NCBI RefSeq assembly: GCF_000002995.4
Contig: NW_025062478.1
Coordinates: 4,812,001 to 4,876,000, forward strand
DNA from: Brugia malayi
Taxonomy: Eukaryota > Nematoda > Chromadorea > Rhabditida > Onchocercidae
Direction of reading: 5' to 3'
DNA length: 64,000 nt
How positions within the stretch are numbered: position 1 is the first letter of the stretch; every line of letters starts with the position of its first letter. Below are positions 27,101 to 38,651 of this stretch, one piece after another. Below the pieces are notes generated by a model. The model saw only the letters and a program-made list of their open reading frames with translations. It was not told where the DNA came from and did no database searches. Position numbers and translations under genes: made by a program.

Positions 27101-27434
27101 TGACAAGAACTTTTTCAGACAAAAATTCTCATTTATTGCAGACAAAAGGAACAAAGCAGTGACAATAGCGCTTGTGCTATTGGTAATTCAATTTCTGGTA
27201 TATAATTCGATTGCATTCACTAATAATATTCTCGAACAAATCTCAACAATTAGCTCAAATAGTTTTCACTACCGTTTTCTCACCGAATTGTCAACTATTT
27301 CTATTAGTCTGAACAGTGCTACTACTGCTATTTACTATCTGATATTAAGCAGTAAATATCAAATTATCTGCAAAAAAGTAAGGATATCCAAACGAATCAT
27401 TGATAACAAAAATTCTTCAATGTTTTTGTTTTGA
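24183..27434 (+). CDS. Rhodopsin-type GPCR, FMRFamide-like peptide receptor class (GPCR 1, six exons)
   Basis: Exons: 24183-24359, 24560-24811, 25769-25902, 26349-26507, 26676-26803, 27142-27434; phases agree and give about 380 aa. It should be a plasma-membrane receptor coupling to G proteins. Seven hydrophobic segments are visible: TM1 in exon 1 (IYIIPAICIFGIIANVVNIC), TM2 and TM3 in exon 2, TM4 ending FNLPRCFEF in exon 3, TM5 in exon 4 (LIPFIMLTTFN), and TM6 and TM7 in exon 6 (LNSATTAIYYLILSSKYQ, helix 8). The TM3 pattern YPIAHTSHTC...RYLGICHPF and the NLPRxFEF motif resemble invertebrate FMRFamide-like (FRPR) receptors by family knowledge; the ligand is unknown. Odd points are DRY replaced by YRY, no CWxP in TM6, and an uncertain C-terminus because a strong GTAAGG donor lies at about 27379. 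A TTTTAG acceptor at 24126 suggests a trans-spliced 5' end. Confidence 0.82.
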
Positions 27435-27441
27435 AGATCAA

Positions 27442-27501
27442 TCACAATCTGTTCCTCCTAAATCAATCCGTTCACAATCTGTTTCGCCTAAATCAGTCCG
27501 T
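27442..27501 (+). repeat. 30-bp tandem duplication just after the GPCR 1 stop codon
   Basis: Two adjacent 30-bp units differ at only four positions. In one frame they read as a ten-residue repeat, SQSVPPKSIR / SQSVSPKSVR, followed by RYSISLLS and a stop, which looks like a receptor C-terminal tail. That frame is +1 to the frame of the last exon, so it would need splicing from an earlier donor, or it is a relic. Confidence 0.75.
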
Positions 27502-27632
27502 TATTCAATTTCTTTGCTGTCGTGATATTACTTCTTCGGTCTACTTCAAGCTCTCATTATACTACACTTTCCTTCTAACCTTAGCAAAATCATATTTAAA
27601 AGAAAACTCAGAATTTTTCCACGTTCTAATTG

Positions 27633-27738
27633 CCTCTTATAGTATATTAAATTAACATTTAATCTATGTGCCACATTCTAATTTTACATTGAAAAGATGA
27701 AAAATATAGACTAAATGTTAATTTAATACTGTAAAAGG
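27633..27738. repeat. Long imperfect hairpin (about 33-bp stem, 38-nt loop)
   Basis: Left arm 27633-27667 pairs with right arm 27706-27738. By eye there are two mismatches, one G-U wobble and a two-base bulge, with 17 consecutive perfect pairs in the middle. The size of about 106 nt matches a microRNA precursor or a tiny foldback transposon relic. It lies about 200 bp after the GPCR 1 stop codon, so it may be in the 3' untranslated region. Expression is unknown. Confidence 0.6.
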
Positions 27739-28865
27739 TTTCAAATATAAAGCAGATTAAAGTCTTCTCCTTGTTTTCTATTGTCGTTCCTCGTCAACTA
27801 ATCATCCATTAAGTATAAAGAATAATTAATATTGCGACATTATTTTGAGAATTGACAAGACGAAATTATATCAGTGATTACTTGAATATTTAAAAGTTAA
27901 TTATGCTTTTGCAAAATTAGTGCTGTAAATGTGAATAGATTATCTTTTATATCTATAAACAATGTAGCAATGCACTCTTGTTGCTAATTAATAAGTTCCT
28001 CTAAATAATTAAAAGTATTCCTGCTTTTTTCTTGATTTCTTTCTTCAAAAAAATTTTTGAGCTTCATTAAGAACGAATTCTATTCTTTTTGAATGTTATC
28101 ATAAATTTCAGCAGAATGGGAAGTCTAATGCTACATAATTTATAATTTGAAATTGTGCTATAAACGTTTTTTCAGACTGTTTTTATGTTTGGAAAATTTC
28201 TACAAAACGTCAAAATATTTGCGAAAATAAGAGGACGTTAAGATTATAAAGCCAACTGGAATCACTTGATCAATCGAAGTTAAATGATTATTTTTCTTTA
28301 AACAACTTTTCCTTTTATAAAATTGAATTTCTTTTAAGAAGATTCGCTTCACAGCATTCTTTGTAATGGAACACTATCACACAAGTAGCTAATCGAAGAC
28401 TGTCATGAATTTTCAAGGCAGAATTTAAATTCTCTTTGATCAAATATTTAAATATTAGAATGTATAGAATTTTTAATTTTAGACAAAATACCTTTCGGTT
28501 ATTCTTATTGCCAACAACTTTTCCCAGCAAGTACTTTTTTAGAAAATGTTTGTCATTTCATGCCATTTTCTCCCAAATATTATAATCTTTCCTTATTGCT
28601 GAATGAAAATTGTGATGAATCAAAAGAAAGTCTTGTCAAGAAGTTGACATATTTAAGAAAAGAAAAAGAAATTAAATTTAAAGCATATAACATTGAATAA
28701 ATGAAATTCAATGTGATATTCCTATTTTGGTGATAATAGCAGAATATAGCTTCGAAATTCGAAATTCAAAACAAGAATCTCGAATAATGGAAAATGATTT
28801 TGCAGCTGTTAAGTTCATTCTGATTCATTCTCAAGAAATTAATGAATAAATGCTGTGCAAATTGC

Positions 28866-28901
28866 GTTATTAATACCAGAAGAAATCCTGGTATTAATAA
28901 C
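28866..28901. repeat. Perfect 14-bp hairpin with 8-nt loop
   Basis: GTTATTAATACCAG at 28866-28879 and its exact reverse complement at 28888-28901 flank the loop AAGAAATC. It lies in spacer sequence about 600 bp from the 3' end of the minus-strand secreted-protein gene. Function is unknown; it could be a structural element or chance in AT-rich DNA, although 14 perfect pairs including CCAG/CTGG make pure chance less likely. Confidence 0.6.
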
Positions 28902-29493
28902 AATTTAAATTAACTAAAATTTAAAGACCGATTTTCGAATTTAACAGGAATGTTGTTGCTCAAAATGGGAATATAACCATAACAAGATTACAACTGTATT
29001 ATTGGCCTATGATTGTTAGGATAAAATTGATTGGCCTAGTTCTTCTCATCTATAATATTAAATGAGAATGAAAAATCAATTGACATACTTAAAACATTAT
29101 CATTTAAATAAATTTATCATTCAATTCTTTAAATTAGGTTTAGTGCATTTTATAAAATTCTTTTTAGAAATGAATATTGAAGTGAGGTGAGAAGATCAGT
29201 TATAACTTATGGCATGGCGTAATGCATTTCATAATAAGTTTAACATTTATCAGCGAATGATGAAATTGATATCAGAGTGATACCATTAGTTCAAGTGAAA
29301 TTTGATTTGTGCTCAGTCTAAATGTTAGATAAGTGTTTATTTTGAAGATGAGTTCATTCAATTGAAAAATGGTTTGAAAATTTTATCAAAAATTAAAAAA
29401 TTTTCAACAAAGTTAAACAAATAATTAGAAACATTCGAAATAAACAGATCAGATTAACAAAGCAATTTGCTGCTTGCTGCAAGATATATACTT

Positions 29494-30094
29494 TCACAAA
29501 CAACACCCATCTTTGCATTTAATCTTTTCCGGGCATTCATCACTATCACTGCATTCTATAAGTAAAGAAAATGAAAGTTAGAAGTAAGTAATTGATAAAC
29601 TTCACTTATATTTCATGATGTAATTCGTCTCAACTTATTTCTCTAAGTTAAAAAAATCCTTCCAATAATCTTTCATGCTTATTTTTTAGATTATCTGAAT
29701 CATTTCAAACTTTCCAATATTGTTAAAATGCTATCCACTGCAAAAGTACTTAGAAATAATTAAAAATTTAATTTTTAATTATTTCACTTCTTAAACCTAA
29801 GTCATTTTAAAATATATAAAATTCATCAATCAAGAACAATTACCACTGGAACTTCAAAATCATCAGTCCAGCTAACTTACCGTCATGTGCGCCAAATTCA
29901 TGTACAATCACAAGTCGACCTGGATTCCGTCCCACTTGTATCGTTTTCTTCCTTGTATCTGTGCAAGGCTTTTCCAAATGAAATAATTTAGTATACATTT
30001 CAACAAGTGCGGGCGTGCATGCTTCAACCAGCAGTACCTGGCACGCCAACATGCTTATAACAATCGCCAAACAAATTTTTTTATTACGGAACAT
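29494..30094 (-). CDS. Small secreted cysteine-rich protein (91 aa, two exons), function unknown
   Basis: Exon 1 is 30094-29881 and exon 2 is 29555-29494, joined in phase 1 by a GTAAGT donor and an ACTTATAG acceptor. Residues 1 to about 25 form a clear signal peptide: a basic start (MFRNKK), a hydrophobic core (ICLAIVISMLACQVLLV) and a small-residue cleavage site near VEA. The mature part of about 66 residues has seven cysteines, clustered at the C-terminus as ECSDSDECPEKIKCKDGCC. The middle is basic and free of cysteines. No domain is recognised. The spacing is not that of a canonical defensin, Kunitz, WAP or ShK domain that I can match. Secretion is a sequence-based inference; a role outside the cell, possibly at the worm surface or in secretions, is only a guess. 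An odd number of cysteines could mean dimerisation. Confidence 0.72.
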
Positions 30095-30100
30095 TTTCAA

Positions 30101-31468
30101 TTTCCTCGTTGCTCAATTTAAATTTAAACTGAATTCGATTTGAAGACAAATGCAGATCAAAGTCGAAATAATACCAAAAGTCTGAAAAAAATACAAAGCT
30201 TTTCAGGATTAAAATTGTGCGAAACAAAGAAGGATGCTAAATAGAAGCAAGTGATAAATAAATGATAAATGGATCGATGACTAACTTAATTCAATGTCTC
30301 TAATACTTAAAACCTCTTTAGTATAATTTCGTCCGTAAATGCTATAATTATTGATAACATTGATAAAACATCCATTTAGATGAGATTTAGCATTGAAAAA
30401 TATTTTGGCTTTATGGCAATATATTTTTATAATGATAGATACATAGAAATTAATGGTTCTTGAATTTTGCACCAATAAAAATTTGAAATTAGTGCAGTTG
30501 AACGCAAACAATATCAGCTTGACAGAATCATAAGTAAAAGATACTCATAATAGTGATAATCATTGGGTGGATAATTCGGAGCTAAAATCAGCTGACCGAC
30601 TGACCTCTGCGACCACTTTGTAATCATTGTAGGATAAATTTCTACTCTTATAAAAATTCACTATACCATTATGTCTTTTTGTATGTTTGTCTGTCTATAT
30701 ATTTTAGTGATGAGACTTTGACCTCTAAGGTCAATACTTTCATTTGACATTGGATCAAATCATTTCTCTTCACCACTTATCCTTATTTAGCAAGATACCT
30801 ATTCCCTGGAATTGCTTATGTCAATCCTTTTTTAGGGTATATCAGAAGTGACTCTCTACATTCTCATTCAGTTCATTAAATCGTAAAGAAACTCGTGCCT
30901 CAGTCTTTGAGTGTGATATTCGATGGAGTTTGACGTACGTGATGTGACATCTTCTCCCTTTTATTCGTAATCACGTGTTTCTTTTCCATTATTCTTTTTT
31001 TTATCAGTGTTTTCTAGTATTTTTAGTCAAAGAAAGAAAAATGTGTGTTTAAGGCTCAATTCCACCAACTCGCAAGAGGTTCAGTACCTCATAGAACTTA
31101 TGGTGACATCTAATATATCACTGATTGCAAATTCGATTTCATTACGTACTTCAAAACTTCATTTAAAAATTTCTTCATTACATTTCAAGAAAAAAAGTAC
31201 CGTTATCTCACAATGAGAAAGACAGATTGTTTTCCTTTTTCGTAGAAAAAATCAAAGAAATATAAATTATCAGTTGGTAGAATTATTTCGATAATTTCTG
31301 TCCTTTGTTTGTCATTTTTTTCAATTTACAATTCCGTTTTCTTTCATTCTATTTTAAACATAATTTTCGTCAGTCGGTATAGTTTTACTGAAATTTTATA
31401 TCCACTTATATCTAACCTAAATTTTTTGAGTCTTAAAGTGGGTTGGAAAATGAAGAAATCAACACTGA

Positions 31469-31518
<50 letters not shown>

Positions 31519-32863
31519 TAAAAGGCCTTATTTGCCCAAATTAATAACTTTTGCATAATCATCACACAGTTGTTTTGCACGCCACACGTGTTACGCAACG
31601 TGATAAGTGACGTAATGAAATGAGTTCCCCAAGACTCTTCTTTACTTCACGCATCAACTTGCCCAGCCGTACATTGAATGCATTAAATTCTATTTCAATA
31701 TAAATTGTTCAATCTTGAAGCTAAGAACATCTTATTTGGTACTCATTCTAATTATAATTATAAATGTTTACAGAATTTTAACTATCATTTCAACTAAAAA
31801 TTCACATTTTTTTATTCATTGTTTTCAGATTAAAGTAATCATAAAAAAAGTCACACTGCTTTGATCAATTTTAATTATAATATTCATTTAGAAAGATGGC
31901 ATCAAAAGTTCCTCAAAATTTTCTCTAATTAATTACTTATTTACCAAATAAGCCATAAACTCCCTTCGTTTAATGTTATATGAGCTGTTTGTATAATACA
32001 TGAATGACTGTAAGTATATTTCATTCTTTCCTTTATTAATTATGAATTCCTAATTTAAATATTTATTAATTTTGTCATAGCAAGATGTTAGATTTGAATT
32101 AATTAATTCCTTAATTACATCAATTACTTCTCTATATACTTAGATTTAAAAATAGAAATATGAACTGATTTCTATTGAAAATATATTTGATTCAAATTTT
32201 TAAATTATTACAAAACTACAAAAAAACAAGTAAAAACAATATGTCTTTTGTTTCAATATCATTTCGGTTAAAATTTTATCGAAGCATACAGTTTTTTTCC
32301 CCAATGCTTAATCGGAGTACAAGCAATCAATATGATTCAAATAAGCTAAAGGTAATATATCACATTTTGATTTCTGTCACAGACACATCGCTGAAGACAG
32401 ATCGTCTTATCGAATCAGCAAAGAGATGTACTCAACAATTTTAATTTGCAATATATTTTGCGAGGTAATAGGCACAGGAATGAAACAGTATTTTATATAC
32501 TTAACAAAGTATGAAATCACAAGCGTAGTATCAGTTTTTCAAAGCAATTCAAATGAAATTCGCGTCCGAAACTGACTTCACCTCACAGCTCCAACTTCTC
32601 TCGGACAGTAATAAACGCATTTGCTTCAGCCCTTCAGTGACATATTTCTTATGAATAGCCATGCTAACTGTCATTGCTCATCGCTTGGTCACTTTTAGCC
32701 ACAGGTATCCAACATGAGCTAAATGGTCATTTCATGTATAAATTCAATAGAGAAGTTGCAAAAATGAAGTGATAATTGAATAAGAATTGAAAACATTGAA
32801 AAAGTTGTTTTGATTTTTATATTTATTTGTATTGTTGATTTACTAAAAAAAAGAAAAAAAAAA
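30101..32863. other. Intergenic region between the secreted-protein gene and GPCR 2
   Basis: No gene is supported here. It contains a 17-bp inverted motif TTGACCTCTAAGGTCAA at 30718-30734 (nuclear-receptor half-sites as an everted repeat with spacer 3) and a 39-A homopolymer at 31477-31515. Open frames at 31007-31216 and 32175-32444 have low-complexity composition and no splice partners. Confidence 0.5.
31477..31515. repeat. Poly-A tract of 39
   Basis: An uninterrupted run of 39 adenines. I could not recognise a retroposed gene or element directly upstream, so it may be a simple homopolymer rather than a retroposition tail. Confidence 0.9.
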
Positions 32864-35696
32864 TTAAAACCTGAATTTGACTAAAATGAGCTTGAACCGT
32901 TCTCGAAATTGTGGATTGCATATCATATGGACAGTCATTCGCAATAAGCTGTTTAACACTACCAAAATACTTACTAAATCGGCTGCCATAGTGTAAAATT
33001 TTGTACTAAAATAATTAACTCTGCTTGAGAAATACTCGAAAATTCTTTTTAAAAGAATGTGAAAACAAAGTTTAAATTTTCTTAAAAATTGCACATATTT
33101 GCTTTCAACCTAAAATTTGATTTGCTTTTGGGATTTCCCATTTTTTAATATATTCCCTAAAGAATTGGTTATAAGATTGATAAGAATATCAGAAGGCTAA
33201 TTGTCAACCATTTCGCTCTTGTAAACGACTTGAAAAAAAAAAATTTTTTTAAATTTTAGAATGAGATAACTTTTTTATTATTGACAAAGTTTATCATCAT
33301 GTTTAAATCAAATCTCGAAACTAGCCTTGATCCATAATTATCCACAAGCATCGAACTTTCAGGAAAAACATTTTCCATCACTGACATAAAAACGGAAAAA
33401 ACATTACAAGTTAAGTAAGTGAACACAATCGCCACCATTGTACGAGTAGCATACTTCAATTCTTGATGAATTTTACGGTTTTTTGATTCTGAAGCTTTTT
33501 TTTTGGATCATTTTCCATTTTTTTCTTTTTTGAAACTGAGTTAATAATTATTTATTTCGAAATAATCACATTACTGTTTATTATTAAAAAATGAAGATTG
33601 AATCAGTTTTTTTTTTTTTTTTTTTTTTTTGACAATTTTGCTATTCTGTGCTAGTTGTAATGCTGAAAAGTCTGTCTACCTTGTCTGATGACATCAGTAA
33701 ATCCGAGCATATAAAATTTCATGTCATGTGAAGTTTTGTAAAGTCGCTTATGAGTTAAATATATGATAATTATATTGAAGCAAGTAAGTAATATAAATGG
33801 AAGTATTGTTTGCACAATACTCATCATGTAAAAATTAAATTTCGTGTATAATGGATAACTCATTAGCACTGGTAGAAACAGGTAATCCTGAAAACAAATA
33901 TTTCTTATTAATTTTTAAAAGAGACTTTTTGGATGCTATTTTTAAATTCAATAACTACAATTAGAGTATCGGCTTAGACTGTTAAAATTTGTTGATTTGA
34001 AATATAAATTATAATATCTATAACAGATTAAATAAATCAAAATGAAGTAAGACTATTATCAAAGTACAAATTCATGAATTAATTTACAATAATCAATTTG
34101 TTCGATGTTATGGTGTTACTTAATTACCTTCTCTAAAGCAAGATTAAATTTATAATATCAAGTTTATTTATGAGGAAAAACTGTTGAAACGCTTCTTTCG
34201 AACTTACTTTTAGAAAGGAATTATCAGAAAATAAGAATAAAATTTGAAATCTGTTTATAACTCGAAATCAAATACTAATTTCAGAACCTGAAAAGGTGGG
34301 CAGTTTGCGCGGTAAACTATTTTGTAATCGAAAAAAGTTGGAAATCGGAATATTAATGATATAACCAATGTAACAATTGCAGTTATCAGTCGTCCATTAT
34401 CACTATAAATTGAAATTCACACATTAGATAAATCAGCAATTTTCACCTTAAAATTAGGGAAATAAAAAATACCATTTGAATTTTAATTATTTTCAAATGC
34501 CTGAATTCTCACATTGTCATTCTTAATTCCTAGATATTGTTGACTTTTCAAATTTTTCATTTTGATTCGTAAGATTGTAATATAGAAACTAACGTAATAA
34601 ACCAACTAAGACATTGTTTGCTGGAAATATAAACAAAGCGTTCAAATGTTGCGCATAACATCATATATACGGCACCGAATTGTACTGTAGCAATGTAAAT
34701 TTTAGTTAAATTTAAAGTGATATTAAAAAGTTGAATAAATAATCATTATTTTTCATCAAATTTTGGAATGTTCATTAACATAAATCTTTAATATAAATCT
34801 TGACAAATATAAATCAAATATAAATCTATAAATCTTTTGGCAAATATAAATCTTTAATGAACTAATGTTATCTTTTAATAAACTTTACAGGAAAATGTTT
34901 CAATAAAAAGGGATTATGAACATAAAGTTTACTTAAGTTATATTCATCCTTAAGATATATTTAACTGTGACCTAGACGTCATGATGTCACATACTGGTAC
35001 TCATCAATAAAAAATAAAGAAAAATAAGTGATAGTGACAACGTGGAAGTAAAACGAACCAAATCGACTCATACAGTATATTTGCATAACGTACGTGTGCC
35101 ACAAGTGATGAAGTGATTTAATTTGATAATAAATAGCCAATGCATCCATAGTGAAAAAGGGTATGTAAAGCACACAAATGAGCATATCAAATATCGCCAA
35201 AAATAATAAATAAAAATCAGGTGAATTCAATGATTTTTTATGACAAAATATAATCTGAAAAAAGAATTTCTTTCTTAAAAAGTTTAAGAAAGTTTTAATC
35301 AAGAAGATCTTAATTATTTCTATAAATTAATCTTGTTGAAAAGCTTAATTTTACTTCTTAATGAATTAAATGTTAACAGTATCACCCTTTACTTAAAATT
35401 ACTTGCACATATGATTAAGTCTGAGATGTCCCTACTATAAGAATTAGAAGAGTTATTATTAATAACTTTAAATTAAATAGTTTAAAAACAACTCTAAATC
35501 TATTAAAGCAGTTTAATTCTTATAATTAGAATTATTTAAATTGTAAGGATTACGTTAAATGAATTACCAATAGTATTCCATTGAAGACAGTCCCTAAGAA
35601 AGCAACCGGTGTGCCGATATAAACCACTAGCGCAAATCGGACATCATCGTATCCTTCATTCTTTTCCGCGCATTCCATGGCTTCAGTCTCGTTCAT
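32864..35696 (-). CDS. Rhodopsin-type GPCR, peptide-receptor class (GPCR 2, about seven exons)
   Basis: Exons read on the minus strand: 35696-35568, 35254-35059, 34684-34594, 34402-34288, 33887-33680, 33488 to about 33322 (or 33271), and about 33034-32864. The first six junctions agree in phase; the last is uncertain. The product is about 358-375 aa. The N-terminus is short and extracellular with a glycosylation site (NET). TM1 to TM7 fall roughly one per exon. Key motifs are ERF at the end of TM3 (ATFERFVYIS), RFPTFFDY at the end of TM4, LPFILLTCFNIII in TM5, and TM7 DLVSILVVLNSLLR followed by helix 8 NPQFRERF. These fit invertebrate FMRFamide-like peptide receptors by family knowledge; the ligand cannot be deduced. 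It is convergent with GPCR 1, but intron positions and sequence differ enough that a recent tandem duplication is not evident. Confidence 0.8.
33607..33630. repeat. Poly-T tract of 24 in a GPCR 2 intron
   Basis: A run of 24 T on the plus strand, which reads as poly-A on the coding strand. It lies in the intron between the TM5 and TM6 exons. Confidence 0.9.
34790..34858. repeat. Short AAATATAAATCT direct repeats in a GPCR 2 intron
   Basis: Several imperfect copies of an AAATATAAATCT-like unit occur in a row in the intron between the TM2 and TM3 exons. This is simple AT-rich repeat expansion. Confidence 0.6.
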
Positions 35697-37625
35697 GATT
35701 TGGATTTTAATCTGGCCTACTATTTAATATCAATTAACATTAAATTACTTACTTTAACTTCATAAATATTTATAACTAGCTTCTTCTTACTAAAAAAAAA
35801 AAGAAATGCTTCATCCTATCTCAAGCCAGAAAAGGCCCAATTGTTAAAGTTTTAATTCTAGGATAAATACCTCTGGATAAAATAAATTTCAAAAGGTATT
35901 TCAATACGATAAAGTACTTTTCTCTGTATTGTATTGAGCAGTAGAGCATCGTATAAGGAAAAAATAAATTTTACGCAAAAAAGCTTTGAAACTATAAATA
36001 TTACCAATATAGATGAAAATTTGATTTCCTTTTATATTTTCAAAGTTTACTGAATTAAAAATCCAAAGCTATTGTAATATTAATTCGTAAACAACTAATT
36101 CTTTCCCTCAAAGTATCTTTTATGATGCAAATTTTCAAAATTTTTTTAAAAGATTGCAACAGTGTCCCTTTTTTTCATCATCTCTCCATTATGTTGAAAC
36201 TTTTAAAGTGTACAAGGAAGTCTTTGTCTGATTTTATGTTCCTTGGAAATTCCAGCAAATCAGTTTAAAGCGGAGATGCCATTCGAATTGCCATCTTCCT
36301 GTCAAATATCTATGATTTATCTCTAGCAACCTGACATCAATTCAGTTCTTAACTACACTTTATGTGTTCTTCCATATAGCTGTCGACAATGCTTCTTTCT
36401 AGTTTTTATCTGAGAACAAAATTTTGAAACAAAAAATTATCAAATAACAACAGATGTATCACAAAATGTGCAGTGCTGAATTTTAGAGTTCAAGATAAAA
36501 AAAAAGGAAAAAGATAGATAATGAAGCTTCTTTTGATCGTACTGATAAGTTTAGACAAAAGGTTAATTTTGTTCTTTCAAGTATCTATCATTTTCCATTT
36601 TTCTGTAATCAAATAATTAATTATATCCTTTATTTGAAGTTATCTCAAAGCACATCGAACTAATTGTAAAAAAAGCACACAATAATTCAGCAACAGCATA
36701 ATTTCTAAATCGGACTATCAGATAAAACGCGTACAGATTGAATGTAATCAGATGGGACTAATTAGTCAAGTGATAAGCATGCTGATAGAACTTATGCTAC
36801 TGATAACTCACTTGCTAATTTTGATTATTACTTCTCAGCTAAGTCAAGTAATTTCCCAATTCATGTATGATAAGAATGTTAAATATTTTGATGGGACACT
36901 GATATTAATGCTTAAAGGAAAAAAGATTTGATACTTTTGCAAAATCAAAAGAGAAAAACATTTATTCTATAAAATACAAGAATCTCATTTCTACAGCAAA
37001 CAATTAGGTTAGCTTAACTTTTACACTGCATTTGAAGTAATTTTATGATATGATAAAAGTTGACATTAAAACATTGTATGTTTCAACCAAATTGTTGTGC
37101 GATCATTTGCAAATTGATAAAAATAAGTGTATGAGAATCTGCTATCAACTAATGAATAGTAAGCTGAATCTTTGTGAAAGATGAGGTAAACGTATTAATT
37201 ATAGGTTAAGCACAGTAAGAGTACATGAAATATGAAAAAGTAAAATTTCTTTGGTGATTGTTAAAAAATCTGTAAAAACATAAGTTCAAGGCATTGCTAA
37301 TTCATTAAACTTTAAATAACATCATAATATCAACTTGTTCCTAAAATTCTAGGAATAAGTTCTTTCAATTTAAAGCAGTAATGAATGTACTGGTGAAAAT
37401 CAACTTTTCTTTTCACTTTTCAATTTAATTTGAGTTAGCATTAAAATATAACTTTGATAACCTAAAAATTTGCCTTTTAAATGTTTTTAGAACATCCAAA
37501 AATTTAATTCCAAAAAATTGAAATTTGAATCTAAAATTAAGCAAATCTGGAAAATATAAAATTTCAAATTCTTGGAAAACATTTCTGCAAAGCTAAAAGT
37601 TGACTAAAGATTAGATTTTATAAAG

Positions 37626-37668
37626 TTTGTTACTAGTATCAAAGTATATTTTGTTACTAGTATCAAAG
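37626..37668. repeat. 19-bp direct repeat, two copies
   Basis: TTTGTTACTAGTATCAAAG appears twice, separated by five bases. It is probably a replication-slippage duplication. Confidence 0.8.
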
Positions 37669-38630
37669 CTATTGTTAATGAAATAAAAATTTTAACTGAT
37701 ATCCGCTGAAACGTTGGAGAGGAGTAAAGGATAAAGCATGTTAGTGGATGCATTTAAAAGTCATTTATCTTCTTTTTATAGTCATTCATTAATAATTTAA
37801 TAATACCAATCATTAATGATACTAAATGTTTAGTAATTTCCACTCTATCTAATTCACTCAGTAGTAAACGAATTTATACAACATTTATCGCAAATTTGAA
37901 TTACAAAATCAATACGGAAAAAGCATCTTTGCAAAAAGGGCATGCAAACGTATTGAAAAAGTTTCATTTTCTTAATTTGCCAATCAATTCCAAATAGCCT
38001 TTAGTCAAGGTTAGACTCTCATTCTAACTCTAAAATTACTTCCTTGTCTTCCAATCAACTCTGAAAAGAGAAATGTTAAATAAGTAAGCCTTTCCTATAG
38101 CTCAGTTCTTCATCAATCGCTTCTCATCATTTTGACAGAAATGGCTTAGTCTGATGGATGGATGATTACTTTATCAATTATACCACAAGGGCCGATGACT
38201 AAGATGCATTACTGTGATTCATTGCATTTCATCGTCTGATACAGTGGCAAATGATCTGTCAGTTATATTCGTATGGCAGAAAGGAATCTAATAATGGCGC
38301 AACTTCATAGTACTCAAAAGTTTAACATTTGTTAGCCATTAATTAGGGATCAAAGTGTTCAAAATATTTAATGGAAACGTCTAAAAAGAAAAAATTGCAA
38401 AAAAGGTAATAGTGCAATTTGAGATAGTTTAAAATCGAACTTAACAACAACAATTATAATCTGGTAATAAAACTGATAAACATTGATAAGTTCACTTTGA
38501 ATTTTTCAAAAATTTCTTTTTCTTCTTTTGAAAGGGATTATTCAATTTACATTAGGAAGTATTTAAATATTTGCAATGATAAATTTTTTATCTTATGCTT
38601 TCAAGAAGAAAAAATTTTCTTGATAGAATG

Positions 38631-38651
38631 AAAAAAAAAAAAAAAAAAAAA
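38631..38651. repeat. Poly-A tract of 21
   Basis: A homopolymer run in the gene-poor region with no associated element visible. Confidence 0.9.

Noticed and set aside
31477..31515. Poly-A run as the tail of a retroposed gene
   Set aside because: No recognisable gene or element sequence and no target duplication could be found next to it.
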